Assembly: GCA_947631895.1 (NCBI GenBank)
Contig: CANRMU010000112.1
Span: 1 to 5,769, forward strand
Origin: an uncultured Bacilli bacterium
GTDB lineage: Bacteria > Bacillota_I > Bacilli_A > RF39 > UBA660
DNA length: 5,769 nt
Direction of reading: 5' to 3'
The notes beneath the pieces are model-generated. The model saw only the letters and a program-made list of their open reading frames with translations. It was not told where the DNA came from and did no database searches. Both the position numbers and the translations under genes were made by a program. Within the stretch, counting starts at the first letter, position 1. Each line of letters opens with the position of its first letter. This document shows, piece after piece, positions 1 to 5,702 of the stretch.

Positions 1-1
1 C

Positions 2-337
2 GATTATGGATACGCAACAAACGGAGGAAGTATAGGAAGAGAAACGTGTTTTGCAAAGGAATTATATAATTGGAATAGTACAAGTGGAAATTATAAGAGT
101 GAATGCGGTGGAACAGATTGGTTAAAGCCCAATAGTGGATATTTATGGACTCTATCGCCGTATTCCTCTAACTCCTACGGTGCGTTCCGTGTGGGTTCAT
201 CCGTGTATGTCAACTCCAATGGCGGCGTCAGCAACGCGACTGGGGTGTGGCCGGTCGGGTATCTGACATCGAAAACGAAGATAATAAGCGGTGAGGGCAC
301 AATAGAAGAACCGTATCACCTTCAAATCGCGAGTTAA
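2..337 (+). CDS. C-terminal part of a lectin-fold-like surface protein, probable DGR target (5' end outside window)
   Basis: The frame is open from the left edge and gives 111 residues before a TAA stop; the start lies outside the window. The visible part begins DYGYATNGGS, then has LYNWNST (21-27), DWLKPNSGYLWTLSP (39-53), a variable-looking stretch (54-82), and a conserved end with VWPVGYL (82-88), a KI strand and GTIEEPYHL (99-107). From memory this order matches small exported proteins of gut Firmicutes whose C-terminal C-type-lectin-like domain displays diversified residues; the reference set was not searched. No signal peptide can be seen because the N-terminus is missing. By hand count GC rises from about 37% (1-120) to about 57% (151-270) inside the same gene. 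A broken paralogous 3' end lies at 3967-4191. The coding assignment is firm; function (ligand binding at the cell surface) is inferred. Confidence 0.8.
   Translation, partial: DYGYATNGGSIGRETCFAKELYNWNSTSGNYKSECGGTDWLKPNSGYLWTLSPYSSNSYGAFRVGSSVYVNSNGGVSNATGVWPVGYLTSKTKIISGEGTIEEPYHLQIAS
161..265 (+). other. Candidate DGR variable region (VR) with GC-rich, adenine-poor 3' edge
   Basis: Within the lectin-like end, at least 14 codons (starts 173, 176, 179, 185, 194, 206, 212, 215, 218, 221, 224, 230, 233, 239) are NNC or NNT and encode only S, Y, G, F, N or T. All are reachable from AAC/AAT template codons by adenine-specific mutagenesis, the hallmark of DGRs. They are interleaved with fixed codons such as GCG, CGT, GTG and GTC. 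The 3' edge (240-265) is G/C-rich with a single adenine, as expected for the sequence that initiates mutagenic homing. The DNA just after it is adenine-rich and appears undiversified. Neither the template repeat nor the reverse transcriptase is present here, so this is inference from pattern. Confidence 0.55.
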
Positions 338-338
338 T

Positions 339-370
339 GGTCCGTTGGACGGCGATTGTCGTCCCGGACC
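339..370 (+). terminator. Nested stem-loop directly after the 5' gene (terminator or DGR-associated hairpin)
   Basis: GGTCCG (339-344) pairs perfectly with CGGACC (365-370). After a 2-nt TT bulge, GGACG (347-351) pairs with CGTCC (360-364), leaving an 8-nt loop. A second small hairpin (CCCA at 370-373 with TGGG at 377-380, which cannot form at the same time as the base pair at 370) is followed by a T-rich run, TTTGTTTA. This could end transcription of the upstream gene, though no T-tract follows the main stem. It begins one nucleotide past the stop codon. Hairpins a short distance downstream of the VR are also a known DGR feature that helps target recognition. The stem is certain; the role is not. 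Confidence 0.6.
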
Positions 371-421
371 CCAATTTGGGTTTGTTTACTAACATTTGTG
401 TCTCAAAATATTAGTAATAGG

Positions 422-450
422 TTTACTCTTCTAGAAATAGTAAGTATAAT
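422..450 (+). promoter_or_regulatory. Promoter of glyS
   Basis: The -35 box is TTTACT (422-427) and the -10 box is a perfect TATAAT (445-450), separated by 17 bp. Transcription would start near 457, giving a leader of about 45 nt before the glyS ATG. The leader has a Shine-Dalgarno site, AGAAAGGA (484-491). This leader is far too short for a T-box riboswitch, which often controls aminoacyl-tRNA synthetase genes in this phylum. Confidence 0.75.
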
Positions 451-475
451 ATAATTGTCTTACATTTTCTAGAAG
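428..475 (+). repeat. Perfect 10-bp inverted repeat CTTCTAGAAA / TTTCTAGAAG around the glyS promoter
   Basis: CTTCTAGAAA (428-437) and TTTCTAGAAG (466-475) are exact reverse complements. Each contains the self-palindrome TTCTAGAA, with centres 38 bp apart. One copy lies in the -35/-10 spacer and the other about 10-20 nt after the likely start site, the layout of paired operators. Inside them GTAAG (440-444) can also pair with CTTAC (459-463). In an RNA reading in from upstream, the whole would form a long hairpin followed by TTTTATTT, so it could also terminate read-through transcription. Both roles are inferred. Confidence 0.6.
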
Positions 476-501
476 TTTTATTTAGAAAGGAATGATTTTT
501 T

Positions 502-1875
502 ATGAAAATAAGTATGGAAGAAATGGTTAATTATTGTAAACAATATGGTTTTATATTTCAAGGTAGTGAGATATATGGCGGTTTATCTAATACTTGGGAT
601 TATGGTCCAATAGGTCGTGAATTAAAAGAAAATATTAGAAGAGCTTGGTGGAAAAAGTTTATACAAGAAAATCCTTATAATTATGGACTTGATTCAGCTA
701 TATTAATGAATCCTGAAGTATGGGTAGCATCTGGTCATGTTGCTTCTTTTGCAGACCCTCTAATTGATTGTAAGAAATGTAAAACTAGACATCGTGCTGA
801 TAAATTAATTGAAGATTTTACTAAGGGTTTAGAAACTGGTGATGGTTGGTCTAATGAAAAATTAGAAAATTATATTTTAGAAAATCATATTAAGTGTCCT
901 AATTGTGGTAGTCTAGAATTCACGCCTATTAGAAAATTTAATTTATTATTTGAAACTCATCAAGGGGTTACTGAAGAATCTAAAAATAAAGTTTATTTGC
1001 GTGGAGAGACTGCTCAAGGTATATTTGTTAATTTTTTAAATGTGCAAAGAACAATGCGGGCTAAAGTGCCTTTTGGTATTGGACAAACTGGTAAGAGTTT
1101 TCGAAATGAAATAACTCCTGGTAATTTTATTTTTAGAACTAGAGAATTTGAACAAATGGAATTAGAATTTTTTTGTAAACCTAATACTGATTTAGATTGG
1201 TTTGGTTATTGGAAAAGTTTTTGTCTTAATTTTTTGAAAGATTTAGGAATTAATAAAGATAATTTAAGATATCGAGATCATGCTAAAGAAGAGTTAGCCT
1301 TTTATAGTAAAGCCACTACTGATATTGAATATTTATTTCCAATGGGTTGGGGTGAACTTTGGGGTATAGCTGATCGTACTGATTATGATTTATCTGTTCA
1401 TGAAGAACATTCTAAACAAGAATTAAAATATTTAGATCCGGAAACTAATGAAAAATATTTGCCTTATGTTATTGAACCTTCTGTTGGTTTAGATCGCTTA
1501 TTATTAAGTATCTTATGTGATGCATATTGTAAAGAAATGAATGGAGATGAAGAAAGATTAGTGTTAAAGATTCATCCTTTCTTAGCACCTTATAAAGTAA
1601 CTATTTTGCCATTAATTAAAAAATTACATGCTGATAAAGCTAGAGAAGTATATGGTGATTTAGCAAGTGAATTTATGTGTACTTATGATGAAGCAGGAAG
1701 TATTGGCAAGAGATATCGTAGAAGTGATGCAATTGGAACACCTTTTGCTATAACAATTGATGATGAAACAATTAATAATAATACGGTAACATTAAAAAAT
1801 CTGGATACGATGGAACAAATAACTTTAAAATTAGAAGATTTAAAACTTTACATAAAAGACAATATTCAGTTTTAA
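502..1875 (+). CDS. glyS: Glycine--tRNA ligase, dimeric class II type
   Basis: Charges tRNA-Gly with glycine in the cytoplasm using ATP. The 457 residues match the usual length (about 460) of the homodimeric GRS1 type found in staphylococci and mycoplasmas, as opposed to the two-subunit GlyQ/GlyS type. The N-terminus has the typical YGFIFQGSEIYGGL stretch (15-28). Two zinc-type pairs, C90xxC93 and C132xxC135, sit in the insertion before RGETAQGIFVNF. Class II motif 2 is FRNE (200-203) followed by the REFEQMELEFF segment, and motif 3 is EPSVGLDR (325-332). From about residue 352 the anticodon-binding domain begins with LKIHPFLAPYKV. The ATG at 502 is chosen because AGAAAGGA ends 10 nt upstream; the next ATG (514) would be too far from it. 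It is monocistronic by the look of its own promoter and the new promoter directly downstream. All key residues seen are present. Confidence 0.97.
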   Translation: MKISMEEMVNYCKQYGFIFQGSEIYGGLSNTWDYGPIGRELKENIRRAWWKKFIQENPYNYGLDSAILMNPEVWVASGHVASFADPLIDCKKCKTRHRADKLIEDFTKGLETGDGWSNEKLENYILENHIKCPNCGSLEFTPIRKFNLLFETHQGVTEESKNKVYLRGETAQGIFVNFLNVQRTMRAKVPFGIGQTGKSFRNEITPGNFIFRTREFEQMELEFFCKPNTDLDWFGYWKSFCLNFLKDLGINKDNLRYRDHAKEELAFYSKATTDIEYLFPMGWGELWGIADRTDYDLSVHEEHSKQELKYLDPETNEKYLPYVIEPSVGLDRLLLSILCDAYCKEMNGDEERLVLKIHPFLAPYKVTILPLIKKLHADKAREVYGDLASEFMCTYDEAGSIGKRYRRSDAIGTPFAITIDDETINNNTVTLKNLDTMEQITLKLEDLKLYIKDNIQF

Positions 1876-1881
1876 ATATTA

Positions 1882-1910
1882 TTGAAATATAAAAATATAT
1901 TTGCTAAAAT
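1882..1910 (+). promoter_or_regulatory. Promoter of the three-gene operon 1937-3941
   Basis: TTGAAA (1882-1887), 17-bp spacer, TAAAAT (1905-1910), with a TGC extended -10 element directly before it. It starts 6 nt after the glyS stop codon. Transcription would begin around 1917, leaving a leader of about 20 nt with a GAGG Shine-Dalgarno core (1928-1931) 5 nt before the ATG at 1937. Confidence 0.75.
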
Positions 1911-1936
1911 AATGTTAAGAATAGAGTGAGGATAAT

Positions 1937-2524
1937 ATGAATGAGAAAAAATTAATGCGTAATATGTATTTTACGGTAATCTGTGCGATAGTTATTTTAG
2001 TTGCAATTGCTTTTAATGGAACATATTCGTTTTTTGTAGCAAGTGTAACTAAAGCTCCTGGGACTGAAGATGCAACGACTAACATTAATGCCGGAGGAGT
2101 AGCTTATGTAACTATTACTGGTCAAACTGAGGTTGAACCAATAACTAATATGATTCCAGATGATAGGTTTAATTATACATTTACACTTACTAATAATGAT
2201 GATTTTGATGCTACAGGTATTAAGTTATTATGGAGGGATGTTGTAAATGACTTTGTAAATAAGAAAGATTTAATTTATACATTAAAAAATACAACAACTG
2301 ATACTGAAATAATAACTGAAGAACAATCTAAAATGTTTCCTAGTTTAGATGATGAAGTTATTGCCTCTGGATTAACAGTTGGAGCATCAACATCTAATAC
2401 TTATCAATTAACAATTATTTATGTAAATGATCCAGATAATAATCAAATGATAGATGAAGAAGGTAACCCTTTAGATATGGGTAAATCTTTTAGTGCATCA
2501 ATTGAATTAGAACATGAAATCTAA
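1937..2524 (+). CDS. Exported protein with SipW-type signal peptide (TasA/camelysin-like)
   Basis: A 195-residue protein with a short basic start (MNEKKLMRN), a hydrophobic segment at 11-26 and then GTYSFFVASV (28-37). That is the pattern of signal peptides cleaved by the special signal peptidase SipW, seen in TasA, the biofilm-fibre protein of Bacillus, and in camelysins. The mature part is acidic, rich in T, N and D, and reads as beta strands, for example FNYTFTLTNND in the first half and SFSASIELEHEI at the end. No catalytic motif is visible. It is probably secreted and may assemble on the cell surface; homology to TasA outside the signal region is not clear. It is the first gene of an operon with a kinase and an Smr protein (29-nt gap to the next gene), and no sipW-like gene is in the window. 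Family call is fairly good; the function is unknown. Confidence 0.75.
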   Translation: MNEKKLMRNMYFTVICAIVILVAIAFNGTYSFFVASVTKAPGTEDATTNINAGGVAYVTITGQTEVEPITNMIPDDRFNYTFTLTNNDDFDATGIKLLWRDVVNDFVNKKDLIYTLKNTTTDTEIITEEQSKMFPSLDDEVIASGLTVGASTSNTYQLTIIYVNDPDNNQMIDEEGNPLDMGKSFSASIELEHEI

Positions 2525-2553
2525 TATTAAAGAAAGGTAAAAAGGGTGAAAAG

Positions 2554-3684
2554 ATGAATGTATTAAGTATTGGTAAAATTGCTTATGATATTACGATTCC
2601 AGTTGAGAATTTTCCAACTGAAAATTCTAAAATGTCTTTAAAAGAAAGAATGGAATATAGTGGAGGTTCAGCATGTAATGTTGCACTTTTATTAAATAAA
2701 TGGAATTGTGAAACATATTTTTCAGGAGTAATTGGTTATGATGATTATGGTTCTTCAATTAAAAAAGAATTAGATAGTGAAAATGTTCATACTAATTATT
2801 TAGAAACTAACTATGAAAAACAAACAACAATGAATATTGTTTTAGTAAATAAAGCTAGTACTTCAAGAACTATTATGGCAATTGAGCCTGTTATAAATCA
2901 TATTAAAAAGAGTGATTATCAAGAAAGTTTTGAGGTAATATATTCTGATGGTTTTGAATATTCAGCAACAGTAAGTGCTTTAAATCAAAATCCAACAGCT
3001 ATTAGTTTATTGGGGGCTAGTTTGGATAGCGGTAGTGATGAAAAAGAAGTTATGACTATTGGTAAAAATGTTAAATACATTACTTTTTCAATTGATTTTG
3101 CTGAAAAACAAACTAAAATGAAAGCTGATTTTAATAATCCTCAAACATTATTAAATATATATAAAGAATTAAAAAATAAATTACCTAATACAAATATTAT
3201 AGTTACATTAAAAAATATGGGAGCTATGTATCAACTTAATGATGAAATTAAAGTAATGCCTACTATTTCAGTTCAAGAAGTTGATAGAACAGGAGCAGGA
3301 GATATTTTTGATGGAGCATTAATATATGCTTTATGGAAAAATTATGATATTGAAAAAGCTATTAGAATTGCTAATATTGCAGCTGGACTTTCAACAACTA
3401 AATATGGAGTTAAAAATTCAATGCCATTGTTATCAGAGGTAATTAGTTATTATGAACAAAGATTTGGACCTATTGATGTTGTTGAACAACCAGTTGTTGT
3501 AGAACAAAATGCTCAAGCTGGAAATGTTGCTACTCAAAATGCTGCACAAGTAAATGCAGGACAACCTGTCCAAAATGTTCAAACAACACCTGTACCAACA
3601 CAAGTTGTTCAAAATGTAGCACCTCAAACTGTGACTCCTCAAAATGTTACGCCAACAGGGCAACAACCAAATAATCCATCATGA
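2554..3684 (+). CDS. PfkB-family carbohydrate/nucleoside kinase with a low-complexity C-terminal tail
   Basis: A ribokinase-fold kinase that phosphorylates a sugar or nucleoside with ATP; the substrate cannot be told from sequence. Both family signatures are present: GGSACNVA (37-44) near the substrate site, and DRTGAGD (244-250), whose last Asp, D250, is the catalytic base and whose GAG forms the anion hole. Residues 1-305 cover the normal kinase length of about 300. From about residue 308 a tail of roughly 68 residues is made of Q, N, V, P, T and A with no charged residues after the first few, in loose QNV/TPQ-like repeats, and looks disordered. Shine-Dalgarno AAAGGG (2541-2546) is 7 nt before the ATG. 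The stop codon overlaps the next start as ATGA. A kinase is certain; the tail is odd for this family. Confidence 0.92.
   Translation: MNVLSIGKIAYDITIPVENFPTENSKMSLKERMEYSGGSACNVALLLNKWNCETYFSGVIGYDDYGSSIKKELDSENVHTNYLETNYEKQTTMNIVLVNKASTSRTIMAIEPVINHIKKSDYQESFEVIYSDGFEYSATVSALNQNPTAISLLGASLDSGSDEKEVMTIGKNVKYITFSIDFAEKQTKMKADFNNPQTLLNIYKELKNKLPNTNIIVTLKNMGAMYQLNDEIKVMPTISVQEVDRTGAGDIFDGALIYALWKNYDIEKAIRIANIAAGLSTTKYGVKNSMPLLSEVISYYEQRFGPIDVVEQPVVVEQNAQAGNVATQNAAQVNAGQPVQNVQTTPVPTQVVQNVAPQTVTPQNVTPTGQQPNNPS
3475..3681 (+). other. Q/N/P/T/V-rich disordered tail of the PfkB kinase
   Basis: This encodes residues 308-376 of the kinase. The composition changes sharply from a normal globular protein to Gln, Asn, Val, Pro, Thr and Ala, with repeated units such as VVEQ, QNV, TPQNV and PTQVV. 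No Lys or Arg occurs in it. The DNA is richer in CAA, CCA and ACA codons than the kinase domain, so it may have grown by repeat expansion. It is in frame with no stop or frameshift at the boundary. Confidence 0.8.
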
Positions 3685-3941
3685 TAAATAGCTATCCTAA
3701 AATAGATTTACATGGAGAATATGCTGTAACTGCTTATACAGTGGTTCATTCCTTTTTAATTGATAATCTAAAATTAAAAAATCAATATGTAGTTTTAATT
3801 CATGGCAAAGGTACTGGTAAATTAAAAGAAGAAGTACATTATATTTTAAAAAAAGAAAAATTTGTTAAAAATTTTCATTTAGATCCTTATAATTTAGGTC
3901 AAACAATTGTTGAATTAGATTTAAATTATAACTTTAAGTAA
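3681..3941 (+). CDS. Small stand-alone Smr-domain protein
   Basis: An 86-residue protein that is almost only an Smr (small MutS-related) domain. The two family motifs are present: DLHG (9-12) near the N-terminus and IHGKGTGKLK (40-49), the HGxGxG nucleic-acid-binding loop. Smr domains act as nucleases on DNA or RNA, alone or at the end of MutS2; the substrate here is unknown. The ATG at 3681 overlaps the TGA of the kinase gene by 4 nt (ATGA), and no Shine-Dalgarno-like sequence lies just upstream. Translation therefore probably restarts from ribosomes finishing the kinase. An intrinsic terminator begins within its stop codon, so it closes the operon. There is no MutS core, so it is not a truncated mutS2 in this window. 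Confidence 0.93.
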   Translation: MINSYPKIDLHGEYAVTAYTVVHSFLIDNLKLKNQYVVLIHGKGTGKLKEEVHYILKKEKFVKNFHLDPYNLGQTIVELDLNYNFK

Positions 3942-3966
3942 ATAGTGTAGAGCTATTTCTTTTTTT
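3940..3966 (+). terminator. Intrinsic terminator of the operon
   Basis: AAATAG (3940-3945) pairs with CTATTT (3953-3958) across a 7-nt loop, whose end bases T and G can add a wobble pair. The stem is followed by C and seven Ts (3960-3966). The stem is AU-rich, so weak, but the T-run is ideal and it begins in the smr stop codon. Confidence 0.7.
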
Positions 3967-4191
3967 ATAAATTTTTTATCAAAATCAAATGTTGGTTCCG
4001 ACTCGCCTAATGCATTTAAAATAGCATTTTTTGGTAGTATAGATGAAGGTGATGGTAGTATTTGTTATTCAGCAAATGTTTGGCCAACTATATATTTAAA
4101 ACCAACTGTTAAAATAACTTCTAATCCTCATCCAGAACAAGAATATGGAACTATTGATAATCCTTTTCAATTAAGTCAAAGTGGTATGTAA
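3967..4191 (+). pseudogene. 3' remnant of a second lectin-like surface protein gene
   Basis: This frame is open from just after the smr stop (upstream in-frame TAG at 3943) to TAA at 4189-4191, but has no start codon except a useless ATG as the last sense codon, and no ribosome site. Its 74 residues include NAFKIAFFGS (15-24), VWPTIYLKPTVKI (38-50) and GTIDNPFQLSQ (61-71). These line up with AFRVGSS, VWPVGYLTSKTKI and GTIEEPYHL of the gene at 2-337, in the same order and nearly the same spacing. It is therefore the C-terminal piece of a paralogue whose front part is lost. Unlike its relative it is AT-rich, and codons in the variable zone include GAA and TCA, so it is not obviously patterned by adenine mutagenesis. 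This remnant explains most of the roughly 300-nt gap. Confidence 0.75.
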
Positions 4192-4199
4192 TTTATCAC

Positions 4200-4228
4200 T
4201 TTTTTTAACGTAAAAATAATGGTAAAAT
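4200..4228 (+). promoter_or_regulatory. Extended -10 promoter of the FAD-dependent dehydrogenase gene
   Basis: TAAAAT (4223-4228) is preceded by TGG, an extended -10 element. The region 17 bp upstream is only a T-run (4200-4205), a poor -35 box, so the extended element must carry the recognition. Transcription would start near 4235, giving a leader of only about 16 nt containing the Shine-Dalgarno GGAG (4239-4242). Confidence 0.6.
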
Positions 4229-4250
4229 ATTAGTGAATGGAGAGTGTTAT

Positions 4251-5633
4251 ATGTACGATGTAGTAATTGTTGGAGCAGGACCTGCTGGTTTATTTGCGGC
4301 TTATGAATTAATCACTAAAAATAAAAATTTAAAAGTTTTATTGCTTGATAAAGGAAGATTTGCTAATAACCGGGTATGTCCAATGAATAAAACTAAAATT
4401 TGTTCTAATTGTAAACCTTGTCAAATTTTATCTGGCTTTGGTGGGGCTGGTACTTTTTCAGATGGTAAATTAAATTTTATTCCTAAATTAGGGAAGACTG
4501 ATTTGTTTAAATATATGCCGATTAATGAAGCATATGATTTGATTGATGATACCGAAAAAATTTTTAATAAATTTAAAATGGATTCAACTGTATATCCTAC
4601 TAATATGGATGAAACTAAAAAAATTGAAGAAAAGATTGCTCGAGTAGGAGCTAATTTATTAGTTATTAAACAAAAACATTTAGGTAGTGATAAATTACCA
4701 AATTATATTTTAGAATTTACTAATTATTTAAAAGAACATAATGTTACAGTTAAAGAAAGTACTGAAGTTATTGATATTGTAATGCAAGAAGATGAGACAT
4801 TTAAAGTTATGTTTAAAAATGAAGAATTTGTTTTATCTAAATATGTTATTGTGGCACCTGGGCGTACTGGAGCTAAATGGGTGCAAAGTTATGCTGAAAA
4901 ACATAATATTGCTTATACTTCTAAAAGTATTGAAATTGGAGTCAGAGTTGAGGTTCGAAAAGAGATTCTTGATCCTATTACTGATATTATTTATGATCCA
5001 ACAATCTTTATTAAAACTGATACTTATAATGATGAAATAAGAACTTTTTGCACTAATCCTGGGGGTTTTGTAGCTAAAGAAAATTATAATGGTTATATTT
5101 GTGTTAATGGTCATGCCCTAAAAGACATTAAATCTAAAAATTCTAATTTTGCTTTTATTTCTAAAGTTAATTTAACAGAACCGATAACTAATACTAGAGA
5201 ATATGGCGAAAGTATTGCGAAAATTGCTAATACTTTAGGAGATGGTAAGCCAATTATTCAAAGTCTTCAAGATTTAAAAAGAGGAAGAAGAAGTACAATG
5301 AATCGGATTAATAAAGGGTTTATTGAACCAACTTTGAAAGATGTTGTCGCTGGTGATTTAGCTTTAGTTTTACCACATCGAATATTAAAAAATATATTAG
5401 AAGGATTAGAAACCTTAGATAAAATAATACCTGGGGTTAATAATGGTGAAACACTGTTATATGGACCGGAAATTAAATTTTTTAGTAATGAAATTGAAAC
5501 AAATAATCAAATGAAAGTTTTAGATGAAAATATTTATTTTGTTGGTGATGGAGCTGGAAAGGCTGGAAATATTGTTGCTGCTGCGGCAACTGGGTTAATA
5601 GCTGCCCGAGATATTCTTAAAAATATCAAATAA
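4251..5633 (+). CDS. FAD-dependent dehydrogenase, COG2509 type, function unknown
   Basis: A 460-residue flavoprotein. The N-terminal Rossmann fold has VVIVGAGPAGLFAAYE (4-19) with a dinucleotide-binding GxGxxG, and the ribose-binding acid at the end of strand 2 is D33 in LLLDKG. Next comes a cysteine cluster C43-x7-C51-xx-C54-xx-C57 followed by GFGGAGTFSDGKLN (62-75), a hallmark of the COG2509 NAD(FAD)-utilising dehydrogenases. Near the end, FVGDGAGKAG holds the second FAD-contact motif (GDGAG at 432-436). The length is normal for the family (about 460). The start is set at ATG 4251, not the in-frame GTG at 4233: GGAG (4239-4242) is 8 nt before the ATG, the protein then begins directly with the strand MYDVVIVGAG, and the GTG lies at or before the predicted transcription start. 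Cytoplasmic; physiological substrate unknown. It has its own promoter and is followed by the tRNA promoter. Confidence 0.92.
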   Translation: MYDVVIVGAGPAGLFAAYELITKNKNLKVLLLDKGRFANNRVCPMNKTKICSNCKPCQILSGFGGAGTFSDGKLNFIPKLGKTDLFKYMPINEAYDLIDDTEKIFNKFKMDSTVYPTNMDETKKIEEKIARVGANLLVIKQKHLGSDKLPNYILEFTNYLKEHNVTVKESTEVIDIVMQEDETFKVMFKNEEFVLSKYVIVAPGRTGAKWVQSYAEKHNIAYTSKSIEIGVRVEVRKEILDPITDIIYDPTIFIKTDTYNDEIRTFCTNPGGFVAKENYNGYICVNGHALKDIKSKNSNFAFISKVNLTEPITNTREYGESIAKIANTLGDGKPIIQSLQDLKRGRRSTMNRINKGFIEPTLKDVVAGDLALVLPHRILKNILEGLETLDKIIPGVNNGETLLYGPEIKFFSNEIETNNQMKVLDENIYFVGDGAGKAGNIVAAAATGLIAARDILKNIK

Positions 5634-5653
5634 ATTTTGCCTAAAATTCGTTA

Positions 5654-5682
5654 TTGACTATCCAAGGTTTTTATAGTAAAAT
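5654..5682 (+). promoter_or_regulatory. Promoter of the tRNA-Ser gene
   Basis: TTGACT (5654-5659), a 17-bp spacer and TAAAAT (5677-5682). It is the strongest-looking promoter in the window, as expected for a stable RNA gene. Transcription would start around 5690, leaving a short 5' leader to be trimmed by RNase P at 5703. Confidence 0.8.
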
Positions 5683-5702
5683 TTACTTGTGACCTTGGTA
5701 AT

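Noticed and set aside
338..501. T-box riboswitch upstream of glyS
   Set aside because: The leader after the predicted start is only about 45 nt and no T-box AGGGTGG-like bulge sequence or specifier stem is present.
1874..1900. Terminator after glyS
   Set aside because: Only AT-rich self-pairing possible, and the stretch is taken up by the -35 region of the next promoter.
3433..3666. Open frame on the minus strand opposite the kinase tail
   Set aside because: It lies wholly antisense to a gene with clear signatures, has a Cys/Asn/Ile/Leu-rich composition that mirrors the low-complexity tail, and lacks a recognisable domain.
4792..5114. Two overlapping open frames (one on each strand) inside the FAD dehydrogenase
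   Set aside because: Both are shadows of the AT-rich coding sequence, rich in L/I/N/S, without a ribosome site or known motif.
502..5633. Mycoplasma genetic code (TGA as Trp)
   Set aside because: The conserved tryptophans are TGG and no gene needs TGA read-through to reach its family length.
5633..5648. AATTTT/AAAATT hairpin after the FAD gene as a terminator
   Set aside because: Six AT pairs only and no T-run after it; it may assist, but cannot be called a terminator.
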